NCBI GenBank assembly: GCA_947306025.1
Contig: CAMZFJ010000058.1
Location: 1-8,391 of the forward strand
Source: an uncultured Fibrobacter sp.
Lineage (GTDB): Bacteria > Fibrobacterota > Fibrobacteria > Fibrobacterales > Fibrobacteraceae
Direction: 5' to 3'
Length of the DNA: 8,391 nt
Shown piece after piece: positions 6,874-8,391 of the stretch. Position 1 is the stretch's first letter; every line of letters begins with the position of its first letter. The translations under genes and the position numbers were made by a program. A model generated the notes under the pieces. That model was not told the DNA's origin and did no database searches. It was given only the letters and a program-made list of their open reading frames with translations.

Positions 6874-7609
6874 CCATACCGATGCTGCAAACGCTGATAA
6901 ATCGCTGGATGAACTTGTTGCCTTTCTTGCGCTGCGTAAAGCTGCCGAGGTAACCGCCGAACCAAGCCCCAACCGCCATAACAATCGCGATAGGCCAGTT
7001 GATTTTCCCTGCAACGCCAAGAGCGATTGTGCTTACAATCAGGAACACGTTTGTGAGCGCATTCTTTATAGCGTTCACGTGGATTGGGTCAAGTCCGGTG
7101 TATCGCGTGAGTCCAAATATTTGTACGAACCCAACGCCCACTTGCACTATGCAACCATAAATAGCGATTCCGAAAAATCCGAGGGCGCCTTTGAGTGTTA
7201 GCTTTTCAGGTGGCGTTGCTGGTGGCTTTCCGAGAATGTCCTTGCGCAAGTTGCTCATGACTACCACAAGGCAAATGACAACTGCGAGAATCGCCTGGAA
7301 AAGTTTATCTCCAATGCGCACCAGGAAGCAGGCGCCAACGAGCGCGCCGAAAAATGTCGGCAACAAGAGCTGCAAGAAAATTTTCTTGTTCAAATAGCCG
7401 TGGCGCGCAAGGTTAAAAGCGCTGCTGAAATTCCCGATGATAAGCCCGATGCGGTTTGTGCCGTTAGCAACCGTTGCCGGGAGCCCGAGGAAAATCATGA
7501 TAGGCAGGCTGAGCGTGGAGCCGCCTCCGGCAATGCTATTGATGAGGCTTACGATGGCGCCCAAAATGAAGAACGCTGGGTACTGGGCGTAATTCCACCA
7601 GTCTGTCAC
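6839..7609 (-). CDS. TSUP family (TauE/SafE) membrane permease
   Basis: Predicted inner-membrane permease of the TSUP family, whose members move sulfite, organosulfonates, sulfoacetate or related anions; the substrate here cannot be told. The 256-residue product is mostly hydrophobic, about eight helices in two related halves. The first half has AGGGS (27-31) and NGTNR (49-53), the usual signature; the second has the YGC-(X)3-GVG-F stretch and an Ile-Lys-Asn motif. I place the start at GTG 7607-7609, not at an ATG 81 bp upstream: the GTG overlaps the preceding stop as GTGA, a Shine-Dalgarno AAGGA lies 9 nt before it, and the residues encoded upstream are a charged, non-homologous-looking stretch that is simply the preceding gene read in another frame. 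The two genes are probably co-transcribed and translationally coupled. It converges on the GIY-YIG gene and overlaps it by 35 bp with no visible terminator between. Confidence 0.9.
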   Translation of the reverse strand: MTDWWNYAQYPAFFILGAIVSLINSIAGGGSTLSLPIMIFLGLPATVANGTNRIGLIIGNFSSAFNLARHGYLNKKIFLQLLLPTFFGALVGACFLVRIGDKLFQAILAVVICLVVVMSNLRKDILGKPPATPPEKLTLKGALGFFGIAIYGCIVQVGVGFVQIFGLTRYTGLDPIHVNAIKNALTNVFLIVSTIALGVAGKINWPIAIVMAVGAWFGGYLGSFTQRKKGNKFIQRFISVCSIGMAIALVVDLMMK

Positions 7610-8391
7610 TTGGCGAGTTCCTTTTCGATAAACTTTCTGTTGCTTTCGACTTTTTCGCGCTGCGTTGTTTCTGGGAATTCCGCGAGGCATTTGTCCAAAG
7701 GCGCGATGGCATCGTTCAGCAATTTCTTTTTCTTTGCTTCGTCCGTTTGCTTTAACGACTTGGCGAAAATTTGCGATGTCGTTTTGCGCTGCTTGTTGCA
7801 GTAAGCGTCAGCAAGGGCGATGTACTTTTCATTCGCTTCTTTGCGGTATTTACTTGCTTTGAGCTTGTTCAGCAAGTCTTTTGCTTTTTCGAATTTTTCG
7901 TTGGCGATAAGCGTGTCGGCTTGAGCGAGAGCCTTTTCGGGGTCGTTCTTTTCCCACATCTTTGCGGTTTCAGAATCAAGCGATTTTTCAAGCTCGTCGA
8001 CATGCTTCAGGAAGTCTTGCACATGGAGGGTGTCTTCGAAATCGCGGTAGCGGATGCGGAATGTCTCGGTCTGCTTGCGGGCTTCGGCGAATTGCGCCTT
8101 TTCGTCGGCAAGAACCTTGATTTCGTTAAATTCCTTTGTTGCCTTCTTTAACGTGTTCGTGTAAGCGATTTTCTTTTGGCCCGCAGCCCAGTTGGCAAGC
8201 GAATCGCCCGGAGCGAGTTGTGCAATCAAGCTGTCGGCGGTTTCTGCAACCATGCTGTACGAGGCTTGCACGCGATTCATGTTCTGGATCTGGAGAGCCA
8301 TGGATTCGAATTCTTTTGCCTTTTCTTCGCGGCGCTTGCCGAAGTCATTGCGCAATGTATCCGAGTAGGCTTGCCATTCTTGCCACATGGG
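7606..8391 (-). CDS. Helical, coiled-coil/TPR-like protein of unknown function, 5' partial
   Basis: At least 261 codons; the frame is open to the right edge, so the N-terminus (and any signal peptide or lipoprotein motif) is missing. The ATG at 8386-8388 opens directly into a charged helix and is probably internal. The visible protein is almost all Lys/Glu/Ala-rich helix: a long amphipathic stretch (about residues 1-135, counting from that ATG) that looks coiled-coil, then TPR-like helix pairs around residues 145-200 (spaced Ala and Tyr, as in KALAQADTLIA and YIALADAY), and a last helical pair before the C-terminal KELAK. No enzymatic motif is seen. It may be an envelope or scaffold protein, but this is inference from helix content only. 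Its TGA stop overlaps the GTG start of the TSUP permease, so the two are likely one operon; a shared task is possible but not shown. Confidence 0.75.
   Translation of the reverse strand, partial: PMWQEWQAYSDTLRNDFGKRREEKAKEFESMALQIQNMNRVQASYSMVAETADSLIAQLAPGDSLANWAAGQKKIAYTNTLKKATKEFNEIKVLADEKAQFAEARKQTETFRIRYRDFEDTLHVQDFLKHVDELEKSLDSETAKMWEKNDPEKALAQADTLIANEKFEKAKDLLNKLKASKYRKEANEKYIALADAYCNKQRKTTSQIFAKSLKQTDEAKKKKLLNDAIAPLDKCLAEFPETTQREKVESNRKFIEKELAK
7619..7623 (-). promoter_or_regulatory. Ribosome binding site of the TSUP permease gene
   Basis: On the minus strand AAGGA sits 9 nt before the GTG at 7609, inside the last codons of the upstream gene. It decides between the GTG start and the farther upstream ATG at 7690. 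It is the only clear Shine-Dalgarno before any start in the window. Confidence 0.6.

Noticed and set aside
7610..7690. Longer N-terminus for the TSUP permease from the ATG at 7690
   Set aside because: This stretch is the preceding gene in another frame, and the GTG at 7609 has a Shine-Dalgarno and a stop-start overlap.

Overview
The window looks like ordinary chromosome from a mid-GC, Gram-negative-type bacterium. Codon and protein style (hybrid kinases of this PAS type, a long-form NhaA, AT-rich gaps carrying short degenerate repeats) make me think of Fibrobacter or a relative. That is an impression from reading, not a result of any search.

Layout. Positions 1-4924 (+) hold two adjacent, paralogous hybrid sensor histidine kinases. 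The first is cut by the left edge. The second is complete, with two membrane segments and a large extracytoplasmic sensor. Both end in a phosphoreceiver domain and neither has an Hpt or output domain. Positions 5012-6337 (+) encode a Na+/H+ antiporter, NhaA, preceded by an 87-bp AT-rich gap. Positions 6338-6486 contain no gene but carry a degenerate 7-bp-period repeat that runs from the nhaA stop codon into the first codons of the next gene. Positions 6487-6873 (+) encode a small YhbQ-like GIY-YIG protein. On the minus strand, a partial helical, TPR-like protein (8391-7606) is followed by a TSUP (TauE/SafE) permease (7609-6839). These two overlap by four bases (GTGA) and are probably translationally coupled. 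The permease and the GIY-YIG gene converge and overlap by 35 bp.

How the genes may work together. The two kinases probably form a locally duplicated signalling pair that sends phosphate to a separate Hpt protein or response regulator outside the window. NhaA and the TSUP permease are both inner-membrane transporters but face each other on opposite strands, and nothing visible ties them to one pathway. I see no mobile element, CRISPR array, RNA gene or defence cassette. The most unusual structure is the heptanucleotide array at 6331-6496, which contains both a stop codon and a start codon of the flanking genes.
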